NCBI GenBank assembly: GCA_016713625.1
Contig: JADJOT010000010.1
Location: forward strand, 124,001-188,000
DNA length: 64,000 nt
Direction of reading: 5' to 3'
From: Candidatus Accumulibacter affinis
Lineage (GTDB): Bacteria; Pseudomonadota; Gammaproteobacteria; Burkholderiales; Rhodocyclaceae
Position numbers and translations under genes: made by a program. Within the stretch, counting starts at the first letter, position 1, and every line of letters starts with the position of its first letter. Positions 15,361 to 24,079 of the stretch are shown in pieces. The notes under the pieces were generated by a model. That model saw only the letters and a list, made by a program, of their open reading frames with translations. It searched no databases and was not told the DNA's origin.

Positions 15361-16766
15361 GCTGTCTGGTTGGCATGCGCCAGATGGCGACGGGCGCGCG
15401 CGACCGCTGCCAGGACCTGGGTGGGTGCCGTTCCGCCAATGTGACTGCGCGCTGCCAGCGACCCCTCGATGGTCAGTACCGCAAAGACCCCGTCGTCGAT
15501 CAGCGGCGAGAAGCGCTGCAGTTCGGGTAGCGAGAGCTGCGCCAGGTCTCGCCCGAGTTCCTCCGCGCGGCGAACCGCGAGGCCGACAACGGCGTGCGCG
15601 TCGCGGAACGGCAGACCTTTGCGGACCAGGTAGTCGGCCAGGTCGGTGGCCGTGGCAAACCCCTGGCGCAGCGCGTCGCGCATATTTTCCGGGTTGGCAG
15701 TGATGCCTGGAATCATCGCGACAAAGATGCGCAAGGTGTCGGTGACCGTGTCGATGGCGTCGAACAGTGGCTCCTTGTCTTCCTGATTATCCTTGTTGTA
15801 GGCCAGGGGCTGGCCTTTCATCAGGGTCAGCAGGGCCGTCAGGTGACCGTATACGCGGCCGGTCTTGCCGCGCGCCAATTCCGGGACGTCGGGATTTTTC
15901 TTCTGGGGCATGATTGAGCTGCCGGTGCAGAATCGATCGGCAATCCGGATGAAGCCGAAACGAGGATTCATCCACAGCACCAGTTCCTCCGACAGCCGCG
16001 AGAAATGCATCATCAGCAGCGCGCTGGCGGCACAGAATTCGATGGCAAAGTCGCGATCGGAGACGGCATCGAGCGAGTTTTCGCAAACCCCGTCGAAATC
16101 CAGCAGGTCGGCGACCAGCTGACGGTCAATTGGATAGGTCGTTCCGGCCAGGGCGGCAGCGCCCAGAGGCAAACGGTTACAGCGTCGGCGACAGTCGGCG
16201 AAACGTTCGGCGTCACGGCGTGCCATTTCGAAATAGGCCAGCAGGTGATGGCCGAAAGTAATCGGTTGGGCGACCTGCAGGTGCGTGAAGCCGGGTAGTG
16301 CCGTGGCCGCCTCGCGCTCGGCGAGATCAAGCAGCCGGTTCTGGAAGTCACCGAGCAGGGCGGCAATGCGGTCGATCGCGTCGCGCAGATAAAGGCGAAT
16401 GTCGGTAGCCACCTGATCGTTGCGCGAGCGACCGGTATGCAGTCGTTTGCCGGCATCGCCGATGAGGGTGGTCAGGCGCTTCTCGATGTTCAGATGCACG
16501 TCTTCCAGATCGAGTGACCAGGAAAAGGTCCCGGCCTCGATCTCCTGTGCCACCTGTGCCATGCCTCGTTCGATGTCCGCCAGGTCGCTCTTGCTGATGA
16601 TTTCCTGGTGAGCCAACATCGTGGCATGCGCCAGCGAAGCGCGGATGTCCTGGCGCCACATGCGCTGGTCGAATGCTACGGAAGCCGTGTAGCGTTTGAC
16701 CAGCTCAGACATCGGCTCGGAGAAACGGCCGGCCCATGTGTATTGGGAAGAATCTGATTGGCTCAT
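15357..16766 (-). CDS. argH: Argininosuccinate lyase
   Basis: Splits argininosuccinate into arginine and fumarate, the last step of arginine synthesis. The fumarase/aspartase-superfamily signature GSSIMPQKKNPDVPE is intact, with HTGRSRNDQVATD and the catalytic-histidine segment PGFTHLQVAQP also present. The 469-residue length is normal. It is divergent from the LytS-type kinase gene, with about 60 bases between the two starts. Its stop overlaps the start of the downstream kinase-cNMP gene. Confidence 0.97.
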   Translation of the reverse strand: MSQSDSSQYTWAGRFSEPMSELVKRYTASVAFDQRMWRQDIRASLAHATMLAHQEIISKSDLADIERGMAQVAQEIEAGTFSWSLDLEDVHLNIEKRLTTLIGDAGKRLHTGRSRNDQVATDIRLYLRDAIDRIAALLGDFQNRLLDLAEREAATALPGFTHLQVAQPITFGHHLLAYFEMARRDAERFADCRRRCNRLPLGAAALAGTTYPIDRQLVADLLDFDGVCENSLDAVSDRDFAIEFCAASALLMMHFSRLSEELVLWMNPRFGFIRIADRFCTGSSIMPQKKNPDVPELARGKTGRVYGHLTALLTLMKGQPLAYNKDNQEDKEPLFDAIDTVTDTLRIFVAMIPGITANPENMRDALRQGFATATDLADYLVRKGLPFRDAHAVVGLAVRRAEELGRDLAQLSLPELQRFSPLIDDGVFAVLTIEGSLAARSHIGGTAPTQVLAAVARARRHLAHANQTA

Positions 16767-16826
16767 AAGGGACAGGTTCCTGGGCTAAAATCACTTGTAG
16801 AACCTTTGCAGGCGCCACTTCGAGTG

Positions 16827-17861
16827 ATGGCAAGTATAAAGCAAAACCTCGCCAGTCAGCCGCTACCGGATTTTCGCAATGCCGGGGTCATGTTGCGTAG
16901 TCTCCTCGGGGTCAATCTGCTGGCATTCGTCGCAGCGCTGGTTCAAAGCCGGGGTGTGAGCGACAGTGTGCAAAATTACATTGACATGGCTGCCTGGGTG
17001 CAACCGCTGTTGCTCGTCAACCTGGCGCTACTGGCGGTCCTGGGGAAACAGCTGCAACGCCTCCCGGTGTGGATCGGGCGCACGACGGTGGTGCTGCTGG
17101 CTGTCGGATCAGCGATGCTGTTGTCCGATCTCTGGCGTTTCCTGACCTTTGATGAGGGAGGCTCACAGCGTCTGCTGCGGGCAGGTCTGCTGGGTGGGCT
17201 GGCCGCCTCCTTCATCCTGTCCTATCTTCTCTTGCGCGTCAGCGCGCTGTCACCAGCGCTGGTCGAAGCACGACTGCAATCACTGAATGCACGCATCCGG
17301 CCGCACTTCCTGTTCAACAGCCTCAATGCCGTCATCTCCCTGATCCGCCTCGACCCCAGGCGCGCCGAGACGGCGCTCGAAGAGCTGGCGGATCTCTTCC
17401 GGGCGCTGATGCGCGATCATCGGGAACTGGTGCCGTTGGCCGACGAGATTGCTTTGTGCCGGCAGTATCTCGATCTCGAAAAACTGCGCCTGGCCGAGCG
17501 TCTGAACGTCGAATGGCAGGTGATCGACCTGCCGGCCACGCTCAAGGTGCCGCTGCTGATGGTGCAGCCCTTGCTCGAGAATGCGGTCAATCACGGCATC
17601 GAGCCGGCGGCGGAAGGCGGCACGATCCGCATTCGAGTTGCGCGTCGCGCGGACGAACTGCATATCGATCTGGCAAATCCGTGTCCTGGTGGCGCCGAGC
17701 GTCAGCGTGGTAACCACATGGCCCTCGACAATATCCGCGAACGGCTGGCACTCTACTATGATCTCGAGGCTCGCCTCGATACCGGTGCGGTGTTGCTCGC
17801 GGATGGCCAGCACGAGTATCGGGTGCACATCGTCCTGCCCTGTCGCGGTGATTTGCCATGA
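16827..17861 (+). CDS. LytS/AlgZ(FimS)-family membrane sensor histidine kinase
   Basis: A 344-residue sensor. Four predicted transmembrane helices (about residues 22-42, 56-73, 84-100 and 116-137) precede a His_kinase domain. Its phosphoacceptor motif RPHFLFNSLNAVISLIR places the histidine near residue 160. The ATPase part shows QPLLENAVNHGIEP and ends with a degenerate G-box. This class signals through a LytTR response regulator, which follows with an ATGA overlap. The position next to argH and hemC matches algZ-algR in Pseudomonas, where the pair controls type IV pili and alginate; the role here is inferred. ATG 16827 is used because the TTG at 16758 would overlap argH. Confidence 0.9.
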   Translation: MASIKQNLASQPLPDFRNAGVMLRSLLGVNLLAFVAALVQSRGVSDSVQNYIDMAAWVQPLLLVNLALLAVLGKQLQRLPVWIGRTTVVLLAVGSAMLLSDLWRFLTFDEGGSQRLLRAGLLGGLAASFILSYLLLRVSALSPALVEARLQSLNARIRPHFLFNSLNAVISLIRLDPRRAETALEELADLFRALMRDHRELVPLADEIALCRQYLDLEKLRLAERLNVEWQVIDLPATLKVPLLMVQPLLENAVNHGIEPAAEGGTIRIRVARRADELHIDLANPCPGGAERQRGNHMALDNIRERLALYYDLEARLDTGAVLLADGQHEYRVHIVLPCRGDLP

Positions 17862-18640
17862 TTCCGGAAACCGTAGCCAGCGTGCTGTCAGTGATGATCG
17901 TCGACGACGAGACGCCGGCGCGTGCGCGTCTGCGCGATTTGCTGGCTGATATTGCACCGGATTTGCCTAGCGAAGTCGTTGCTGAAGCGGAGAACGGCCT
18001 GCAGGCCCTGGCGGCGATCGAACAGCGGCAGGTGGACGTGGTGCTGGTGGACATCCGCATGCCCCGGATGGACGGCATCGAGCTTGCTCGTCACCTGGCC
18101 GAACTCGAGCAGCCGCCGGCGGTGATTTTTGTGACCGCTTTCGACGCCTATGCGGTGCGCGCCTTCGAGCTGAATGCCATCGACTACCTGCTGAAACCGG
18201 TACGCGCGCGGCGTTTGCTTGCCGCTTTGCAGAAGGTCCGCCAAGGCGGAGTACGCACGCGAATGCCGCTTGCGCAGCTGCCGCAAGCAGCTCGCAGCCA
18301 CCTGTCGTGCCACGAACGTGGTCGTCTGTTGCTGATTCCAGTGGCCGAGATCCTCTACCTCAAGGCAGACTTGAAGTACGTCACGGCGCGTACCCGTAAT
18401 CGTGACTACCTGCTAGACGAGTCGCTGACCCATCTCGAACGCGAATTTGGCGAGCAGTTCATCCGCTTGCACCGCAGCGTGCTGGCAGCCAGGGAGGCGA
18501 TTGTCGGTTTTGAGAAGAGCGGCACCGATGACGCCGAAACCCAATGGCAGGCAATGCTGCGAGACATTCCTGAGCGGCTTCCCGTCAGTCGTCGGCAGTG
18601 GCCCCTGGCCAAGTCCTACGCCCGCCAGGTGGCTTCTTGA
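17858..18640 (+). CDS. LytTR-family response regulator (AlgR-like)
   Basis: A 260-residue regulator. The receiver domain (about residues 11-125) has the acidic pocket VDDE, phosphoacceptor Asp 65 in VLVDIRMPRMDG, the switch threonine in FVTAFDAYA and lysine in YLLKPV. The C-terminal LytTR DNA-binding domain (about 150-255) has ILYLKADLKYVTARTRN and FIRLHRSVLA. It overlaps the sensor gene by four bases (ATGA), so the two are co-translated. AlgR homologues bind direct repeats upstream of their targets; which genes are controlled here is not visible. Confidence 0.93.
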   Translation: MIPETVASVLSVMIVDDETPARARLRDLLADIAPDLPSEVVAEAENGLQALAAIEQRQVDVVLVDIRMPRMDGIELARHLAELEQPPAVIFVTAFDAYAVRAFELNAIDYLLKPVRARRLLAALQKVRQGGVRTRMPLAQLPQAARSHLSCHERGRLLLIPVAEILYLKADLKYVTARTRNRDYLLDESLTHLEREFGEQFIRLHRSVLAAREAIVGFEKSGTDDAETQWQAMLRDIPERLPVSRRQWPLAKSYARQVAS

Positions 18641-18787
18641 TACTCGTCAAGGCGACTGGCGACCGCTTTCCTGTAATCGCACCTTTCATCCGACAAGGCT
18701 TGTACGCGGTACGCCAGGCGATTCCGCAAATATTTCCGGTGTCCTGTGACCTACCTGACAGCGATTCAGGAAGTGTAACCGTACGGC

Positions 18788-19435
18788 TTAACGCCGTTGC
18801 CAGACCTGCCAGCGCTCGTGTCCGGCAAAAACCGGCAGGGAGTCGTCAACCGGACGATCTTCGCGGCGCGCGAAATCCGGCGCCAGCAGATTGTCCAGTT
18901 GTTGCGGGAGAATTCCAAAGGGTGGCCCCCTGGCTTCATCGCTAAGGAAGAAGAAACCGGCGAGCACCCCGCCTGGAGGCAGCAGTTCCGCCATCCGCTG
19001 TGCATAGTTCGCACATCGGTGTCGCGGCAGTGCACAGAGAAAAGCGCGTTCATAGATCACGTCGAAAGCCGTGCCGAGATCAAACGAGAAGAAATCGGCG
19101 AGGAGCAGGGTGCCTTGCCAGGAGTCACCGAGCGTTGCACGTGCGCTTGCAACGGCAGCAGTCGAGAAATCCAGCGCCGTTACTGACCAGCCTCGGCTAG
19201 CAAGAAAAGCGGCGTCCCAGGCGCTGCCGCAACCGGGGATTAGCACACGCGGCTGGCTTTCAGGCGTCGCGTGCTGCGCGGTGTGTTCGACAAAGTCGTG
19301 TGTCTCGTAGCGGACGGCAAAATCGCGCAGGGCCAGCGGCGCTCGGCCTGCTTCCCACGGGGTGGTGCCGCTGCGGAAAAGGTAATCCCAGAAGTCGGCG
19401 ACTTCTGGCCTTTGATGGGCCGGTTTGTCAGTCAA
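18788..19435 (-). CDS. TPMT-like SAM-dependent methyltransferase
   Basis: A 215-residue cytosolic protein resembling the thiopurine S-methyltransferase/thiol methyltransferase group. The N-terminus FWDYLFRSGTTPWEAGR matches the substrate-pocket entrance of that group. SAM-binding motif I is RVLIPGCGSAWDAAFLASRG, followed by VTALDFSTAAV. In bacteria these enzymes methylate small thiols, selenite or tellurite derivatives; the substrate here is unknown. It is inserted on the opposite strand between the response regulator and hemC, which are adjacent in some relatives. Confidence 0.82.
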   Translation of the reverse strand: MTDKPAHQRPEVADFWDYLFRSGTTPWEAGRAPLALRDFAVRYETHDFVEHTAQHATPESQPRVLIPGCGSAWDAAFLASRGWSVTALDFSTAAVASARATLGDSWQGTLLLADFFSFDLGTAFDVIYERAFLCALPRHRCANYAQRMAELLPPGGVLAGFFFLSDEARGPPFGILPQQLDNLLAPDFARREDRPVDDSLPVFAGHERWQVWQRR

Positions 19436-19583
19436 AATGCGTATCCTTCTTGTTCCTACCGATGCAGTTTCATCGCTGCAGGTGCAACGGCTGCGGTCGC
19501 CAGAACTCCTCTGCCAAGTGCAGCGAGCATCGCTCGCCAGCTACGCGGCGCTGATTGACCGTGACGAGCGGGCCGGGCAGGCA

Positions 19584-19592
19584 TGTTAAAAT
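19584..19592 (+). promoter_or_regulatory. Candidate extended -10 promoter for hemCD
   Basis: TGTTAAAAT fits the extended -10 form TGnTAAAAT and lies about 94 bases before the hemC start. No good -35 is seen. The divergent methyltransferase gene begins 150 bases upstream. Confidence 0.4.
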
Positions 19593-19685
19593 CGCACTCG
19601 CCAGTCGATCGCCGGTGGCACCGACACCTTCCTCAGGTACCGGTGCTACGACGGGCCTTGCCGGCACTCTCACCGGAATCCTGCC

Positions 19686-20630
19686 TTGACCTCAGCAAAC
19701 CCAGTTCCGTCGCGCATTGTCATCGCCTCGCGTGAATCCCGTCTTGCCATGTGGCAGGCGGAACATGTCCAGGGTCGCCTGGCGCAATTATATCCAAACA
19801 CGGCGGTCGAAATCCTCGGCATGACCACCCGGGGCGACCAGATCGTCGACCGCCCGCTGTCGACGATCGGCGGCAAGGGGCTGTTCATCAAGGAACTCGA
19901 GGTGGCCATGCGGGAAGGTCGCGCCGATCTGGCTGTGCATTCGATGAAGGACCTGCCGATGGAAATGCCCGAGGGTTTCGTCCTGGCGGCCATCTCGGCA
20001 CGCGAAAACCCTGGTGATGCGTTTGTCGCCAATCGCTTTGCCGGGCTCGACGAGCTGCCGGGCGATGCCGTGGTCGGCACGTCCAGTTTGCGCCGCGAAG
20101 CGATTCTACGCGCCGGCTATCCGCAGTTGCGGATCCGTAGCTTGCGCGGCAACCTGGATACCCGGTTGCGCAAGCTGGACGCCGGTGAGTTCGATGCAAT
20201 CATCCTCGCTGCCGCCGGCCTGATCCGGCTCGGTCTGGCAGCGCGGATCCGGTCCGTACTGGCCCCCGAGCAGTCGTTGCCCGCGCCGGGGCAGGGCGCG
20301 CTCGGGGTCGAGGTATGTTCTGGACGTGCCGAGATGATCCAGCTGGCGGCAGCGCTGAACGATCCGGTGAGCGCACACTGCGTGCGTGCCGAACGAGCCT
20401 TCTCACGTGCTCTCGGCGGCAGCTGCCAGATCCCGCTCGCCGCCTATGCGCTGGTCGAGAACGATCGCCTCTGGCTGCGTGGCTTCGTCGCGACGCAGGA
20501 TGGCCGGCAGATGCTTGCCGGAGAACTGCGTGGTGCTCCGGCAGACGACGAGTCGATTGGCCGCGCGCTCGCCCAGATGCTGCGTGATCAGGGGGCCGAT
20601 GCCATCCTGGAGAAACCGGCAGGCGGCTGA
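19686..20630 (+). CDS. hemC: Porphobilinogen deaminase (hydroxymethylbilane synthase)
   Basis: Polymerises four porphobilinogens into hydroxymethylbilane. It carries IASRESRLAMWQAEHV at the N-terminus, GGKGLFIKELE, DLAVHSMKDLP and the dipyrromethane-cofactor cysteine in LGGSCQIPLAAYA. The 314-residue length is normal. The start appears to be TTG at 19686: it gives a short natural leader before PSRIVIASRES, and the first in-frame ATG lies inside conserved sequence. Its TGA overlaps the ATG of hemD by one base. Confidence 0.95.
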   Translation: MTSANPVPSRIVIASRESRLAMWQAEHVQGRLAQLYPNTAVEILGMTTRGDQIVDRPLSTIGGKGLFIKELEVAMREGRADLAVHSMKDLPMEMPEGFVLAAISARENPGDAFVANRFAGLDELPGDAVVGTSSLRREAILRAGYPQLRIRSLRGNLDTRLRKLDAGEFDAIILAAAGLIRLGLAARIRSVLAPEQSLPAPGQGALGVEVCSGRAEMIQLAAALNDPVSAHCVRAERAFSRALGGSCQIPLAAYALVENDRLWLRGFVATQDGRQMLAGELRGAPADDESIGRALAQMLRDQGADAILEKPAGG

Positions 20631-21406
20631 TGACGCAACCTTTGCGCGGCCGGACGATCATGGTGACGCGCCCACGCGCGCAGGCGGCGACGCTGGCCGG
20701 TCTGATTGCCGAACGGGGCGGCAAGCCGGTGATCTTCCCGCTCATCGAGATTTCCCCGGCCGCCGATCCCGGCCCCCTGCAGACGGCGATTGCGTGCCTC
20801 GAGCGCTACTCGCTGGCCATCTTCATCAGCCCGAACGCCATCGATTTCAGCCTGCCGTTGATTGTTGCCGAACGTGGCTGGCCGTCCGGGCTACGCGCGG
20901 TGGCCATTGGTCCGAGCAGTGTCACGCGGCTTGCCAGTTATGGGGTCGAGCAAACGCTGGCCCCGGTTGAACGCTTCGATTCGGAGTCCGTACTTGGACT
21001 TCCCGAACTGCAACGGGCAGCTGTGGCCGGTCAGCGGGTGCTGATTCTGCGCGGTAATGGCGGTCGCGAACTGCTGGCTGAGACGCTGCGTGAACGCGGA
21101 TCCGAAGTGGACTGCGTGAGCTGCTATCTGCGCTCGGCCCCCGACAGCGCACTTCCGCTAAAGACGTTGTGGGACAGCGGCCAGCTGGATGCACTGACCA
21201 TCTCCTCAAGCGAGGGCCTGCGTAATCTTGTCGATCTGCTCGACCCGCCGGCGCGTGCGCAGCTGCACACTACCCCGGTCTTCGTCCCGCACCAGCGTAT
21301 CGCCGACCTGGCGCAGGCGCTTGGCCTGCAGCAGGTGGTGCTGACTGAACCGGCAGATGCCGGGATTGTCGCGGCGTTGAGCAACCATGCCTGGCGGCGG
21401 GCATGA
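20630..21406 (+). CDS. hemD: Uroporphyrinogen-III synthase
   Basis: Closes and inverts ring D of hydroxymethylbilane to give uroporphyrinogen III. This family is poorly conserved, but the two-lobed HemD pattern is clear: GRTIMVTRPRAQAATLAGLI, LAIFISPNAIDF, VAIGPSSVTRLASYGV, RVLILRGNGGRELLAETL and DALTISSSEGLRNL. It is 258 residues and translationally coupled to hemC. Its stop overlaps the ATG of a hemX-like stub. Confidence 0.92.
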   Translation: MTQPLRGRTIMVTRPRAQAATLAGLIAERGGKPVIFPLIEISPAADPGPLQTAIACLERYSLAIFISPNAIDFSLPLIVAERGWPSGLRAVAIGPSSVTRLASYGVEQTLAPVERFDSESVLGLPELQRAAVAGQRVLILRGNGGRELLAETLRERGSEVDCVSCYLRSAPDSALPLKTLWDSGQLDALTISSSEGLRNLVDLLDPPARAQLHTTPVFVPHQRIADLAQALGLQQVVLTEPADAGIVAALSNHAWRRA

Positions 21407-21545
21407 ACGAAGAAGCCGAGCCGGGACGCGCGCGCGGGTAGCGCGCTGGTCGCGCCCACTTGGCGCAATCCCTGGTTATTGCTGGCTGCGCTGGCGATCA
21501 GCCTGGCCGGTATTGTCGATCGCCGGCGCGCCCTGCCGCAAGTCG
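21403..21545 (+). pseudogene. hemX: Apparent truncated hemX remnant
   Basis: An ATG overlapping the hemD stop (ATGA) opens MNEEAEPG and reaches a stop within 13 codons, in a CGCGCGCG run. Two frames over, the sequence reads as a plausible HemX N-terminus: WRNPWLLLAALAISLAGI, a single transmembrane helix after a short polar leader. The pattern breaks off after about 45 residues. Intact HemX is several hundred residues, and hemF on the other strand ends at 21710, so there is no room for the rest or for hemY. Identification rests on position after hemD and the membrane anchor only. The stretch 21546-21709 holds nothing recognisable. Confidence 0.45.
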
Positions 21546-21709
21546 AGATGGTGGGAATGAACCTGCGCCTGGAAGGCTGGAGAGGCGTGGCGGGCTGTTG
21601 CCCGGGTCGCCGAGAGCGGACCGGGAAAATGCTTGAGCAGTGCGAAATACGGTGCGATCCGGTGCGTCTTGTGCAGCCGGGCAGTTTCGCTGCCGCCTGG
21701 TGGGCAGCG

Positions 21710-22621
21710 CTACACCCAGTCACGTGGGGTCAGCATTTCGTAGAGGGCGGCTTCTGCGCTGCCGGTTTCGGGATGCCAGTCATAGCGCCATTTGACGACT
21801 GGCGGTAGCGACATCAGGATGGATTCGGTGCGTCCGCCCGACTGCAGGCCGAAAAGCGTGCCACGATCCCAGACCAGGTTGAACTCGACGTAACGTCCGC
21901 GCCGGTAGGCCTGGAAATCGCGTTCCCGTTCGCCATAGGGCAAAGCCTGCCGCTTTTCAATGATCGGCAGATAGGCCTCCGCAAAGGTGTTGCCGACGGC
22001 CTGTGTCAGGGCAAAGCAGCGCTCAAAGCCGCCTTCGTCGAGATCGTCGAAGAACACCCCACCGACACCGCGTGGCTCCATGCGGTGCCTGAGGAAGAAG
22101 TATTCGTCGCACCATTTTTTGTAGCGTGCATGCGTGTCGTGGCCAAACGGCTGTAGTGCCTGTTTGCAAGTGGCGTGGAAATGCCGGATGTCTTCCGCGA
22201 AGGGGTAATAGGGGGTCAAATCCATGCCACCGCCAAACCACCAGGCGGGCTCGGCACCAGGTCTGCTCGCGATGAGGGCGCGCACATTCATGTGCGCTGT
22301 CGGACAGTATGGGTTTTCCGGATGGAGGACCAGTGAAACGCCCATCGCGGCGAAGGCACGCCCCGCCAGTTCAGGACGTTTGGCGGTTGCCGAGGCCGGT
22401 AAGGTAGCACCGCTGACCTGCGAGAAAGCGATGCCGCCGCGCTCAAAGACGCGCCCTCCCTCGACAATGCAGGTGCAGCCGCTGCCCGCGAGGGGCGAGC
22501 CAGCCCCCTTTTCCCAGCGGTCGACGCGGAAGGCCGCGCTGCCCTCGGTTGCCTGGACTGCGGCGACGATACGCGTCTGCAGGCCAGTGAAATAGTTTTT
22601 CAGGCGGGTCGAATCGATCAT
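21710..22621 (-). CDS. hemF: Oxygen-dependent coproporphyrinogen-III oxidase
   Basis: Converts coproporphyrinogen III to protoporphyrinogen IX using oxygen. Conserved segments are WWFGGGMDLTPYYP, the PRGVGGVFFDDL motif and YVEFNLVWDRGTLFGL. With the start at 22621 (MIDSTRLKNYF) the protein is 303 residues, standard for the family. A longer reading frame extends upstream to 22726, but it would overlap purD and adds no conserved sequence. It lies 52 bases downstream of purD and may be the last gene of the dusB-fis-purHD transcript. It converges with hemCD. Confidence 0.95.
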   Translation of the reverse strand: MIDSTRLKNYFTGLQTRIVAAVQATEGSAAFRVDRWEKGAGSPLAGSGCTCIVEGGRVFERGGIAFSQVSGATLPASATAKRPELAGRAFAAMGVSLVLHPENPYCPTAHMNVRALIASRPGAEPAWWFGGGMDLTPYYPFAEDIRHFHATCKQALQPFGHDTHARYKKWCDEYFFLRHRMEPRGVGGVFFDDLDEGGFERCFALTQAVGNTFAEAYLPIIEKRQALPYGERERDFQAYRRGRYVEFNLVWDRGTLFGLQSGGRTESILMSLPPVVKWRYDWHPETGSAEAALYEMLTPRDWV

Positions 22622-22673
22622 CCGGAGTGCGCTGTCGCCGGCGTCGAGCGCGCAGCCTCGTGCCTGTCCCGGC

Positions 22674-23948
22674 TCATCGGCTGATCGCCCGGTGACCGAT
22701 GTCGCGACGATACTGCATGCCGTCAAAGTGAATTCCGACGATCAGGTCGTAGGCGTGCTTCTGAGCACGCTTGAGGTTGTCGGAAAGCGTCGTGACGCAC
22801 AACACGCGACCACCGGAGGTAACGATCTGACCATCTTGTTCGCTGCTGCCGGCATGGAAGACGTGGCTGTCCTCGCTGCTTTCCGGCAGGCCGCTGATCA
22901 CATCGCCGGTGCGCGGCGTGCCGGGGTAATTGGCGGCGGCCAGCACCACACCGAGGGCAACGCGACGGTCCCAGGCCGCTTCCACCAGATCGAGTCGGCC
23001 GGCAACGGCATGGTCCAACAGAGTCAGCAGGTCGGATTTCAAACGCATCATGATCGGCTGGGTTTCCGGGTCGCCAAGGCGGCAATTGAACTCGACGGTC
23101 TTGACCGAGCCGTCCCTGCCAATCATCAGTCCAGCGTAGAGGAATCCGGTGTAGGGGGTGCCATCGGCAGCCATTCCCCGCACCGTTGGCAGGATGATCT
23201 CACGCATCGCGCGGGCGTGCACTTCGGGAGTCACCACCGGGGCTGGCGAGTACGCCCCCATCCCGCCGGTGTTGGGCCCGCTGTCGCCATCGCCGATGCG
23301 CTTGTGATCCTGACTCGATGCCAGTGGAAGTACATTCTTGCCATCGACCATGACAATGAAGCTGGCTTCTTCGCCTTCGAGGTACTCTTCGATCACCACG
23401 CGTGCCGGCGTCGCTGCCGCACCCTGGCTGGCTGGCGGAAGCATGTGGTCGATCGCGTCATGGGCGTCGGCAAGGCTCATCGCCACGACCACTCCCTTGC
23501 CGGCAGCGAGTCCATCGGCCTTGATGACGATCGGTGCGCCTTGCTGGTCGACGTAGGCGTGCGCAGAGCCTCGGTCAGAGAAGGTGGCGAAGCGAGCCGT
23601 GGGAATGTTGTGCCTGGCCATGAAGCGTTTGGCGAAGTCCTTCGAGCTCTCGAGTTGGGCTGCTTCCCTGGTCGGGCCGAAGATTTTCAGGCCACGCGCG
23701 CGAAACAGGTTGACGATGCCGGCGGCGAGCGGTGCCTCGGGGCCGACTACGGTGAGATGGACCTTCTGCTCTGCAGCGAAGTCGGCGAGCGCCTCCGGAT
23801 CGGTGATGTTGATGTTCTCGAGCTCGCGCTCGCTGGCTGTGCCGGCGTTGCCCGGCGCAACGAAGACCTTCTGAAGGCCGTGGGTTTTCGCCAGACGCCA
23901 GGCGAGCGCATGTTCGCGACCGCCGGAGCCGATGACCAGTAACTTCAT
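22674..23948 (-). CDS. purD: Phosphoribosylamine-glycine ligase (GAR synthetase)
   Basis: Joins glycine to phosphoribosylamine with ATP, step two of purine synthesis. ATP-grasp signatures are clear: MKLLVIGSGGREHALAW at the N-terminus, GPEAPLAAGIV, IVIKADGLAAGKGVVVA, and the metal-binding EFNCRLGDPETQPIM. The 424-residue length is normal. It follows purH by 131 bases on the same strand, the usual pairing of these two purine genes. Confidence 0.97.
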   Translation of the reverse strand: MKLLVIGSGGREHALAWRLAKTHGLQKVFVAPGNAGTASERELENINITDPEALADFAAEQKVHLTVVGPEAPLAAGIVNLFRARGLKIFGPTREAAQLESSKDFAKRFMARHNIPTARFATFSDRGSAHAYVDQQGAPIVIKADGLAAGKGVVVAMSLADAHDAIDHMLPPASQGAAATPARVVIEEYLEGEEASFIVMVDGKNVLPLASSQDHKRIGDGDSGPNTGGMGAYSPAPVVTPEVHARAMREIILPTVRGMAADGTPYTGFLYAGLMIGRDGSVKTVEFNCRLGDPETQPIMMRLKSDLLTLLDHAVAGRLDLVEAAWDRRVALGVVLAAANYPGTPRTGDVISGLPESSEDSHVFHAGSSEQDGQIVTSGGRVLCVTTLSDNLKRAQKHAYDLIVGIHFDGMQYRRDIGHRAISR

Positions 23949-24079
23949 GACAATCCTTTCTCCGCCAGAGGGCTTGCGCGTATTCGTCGGTCACCGGCGG
24001 ATCGCCACGGCGACCCTTTGCTGGGGAGCATCCTCGAGGCCAGGCTGCGCATTCTCTCTGCTGTCATCCGCTGCACCAA

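Noticed and set aside
21124..21723. A minus-strand frame across the hemD end
   Set aside because: It is mainly antisense to hemD with Ser/Arg-rich low-information sequence, and no conserved domain is visible.
22692..23942. A long plus-strand frame opposite purD
   Set aside because: It is the complement of a well-conserved purD and has antisense-like composition.
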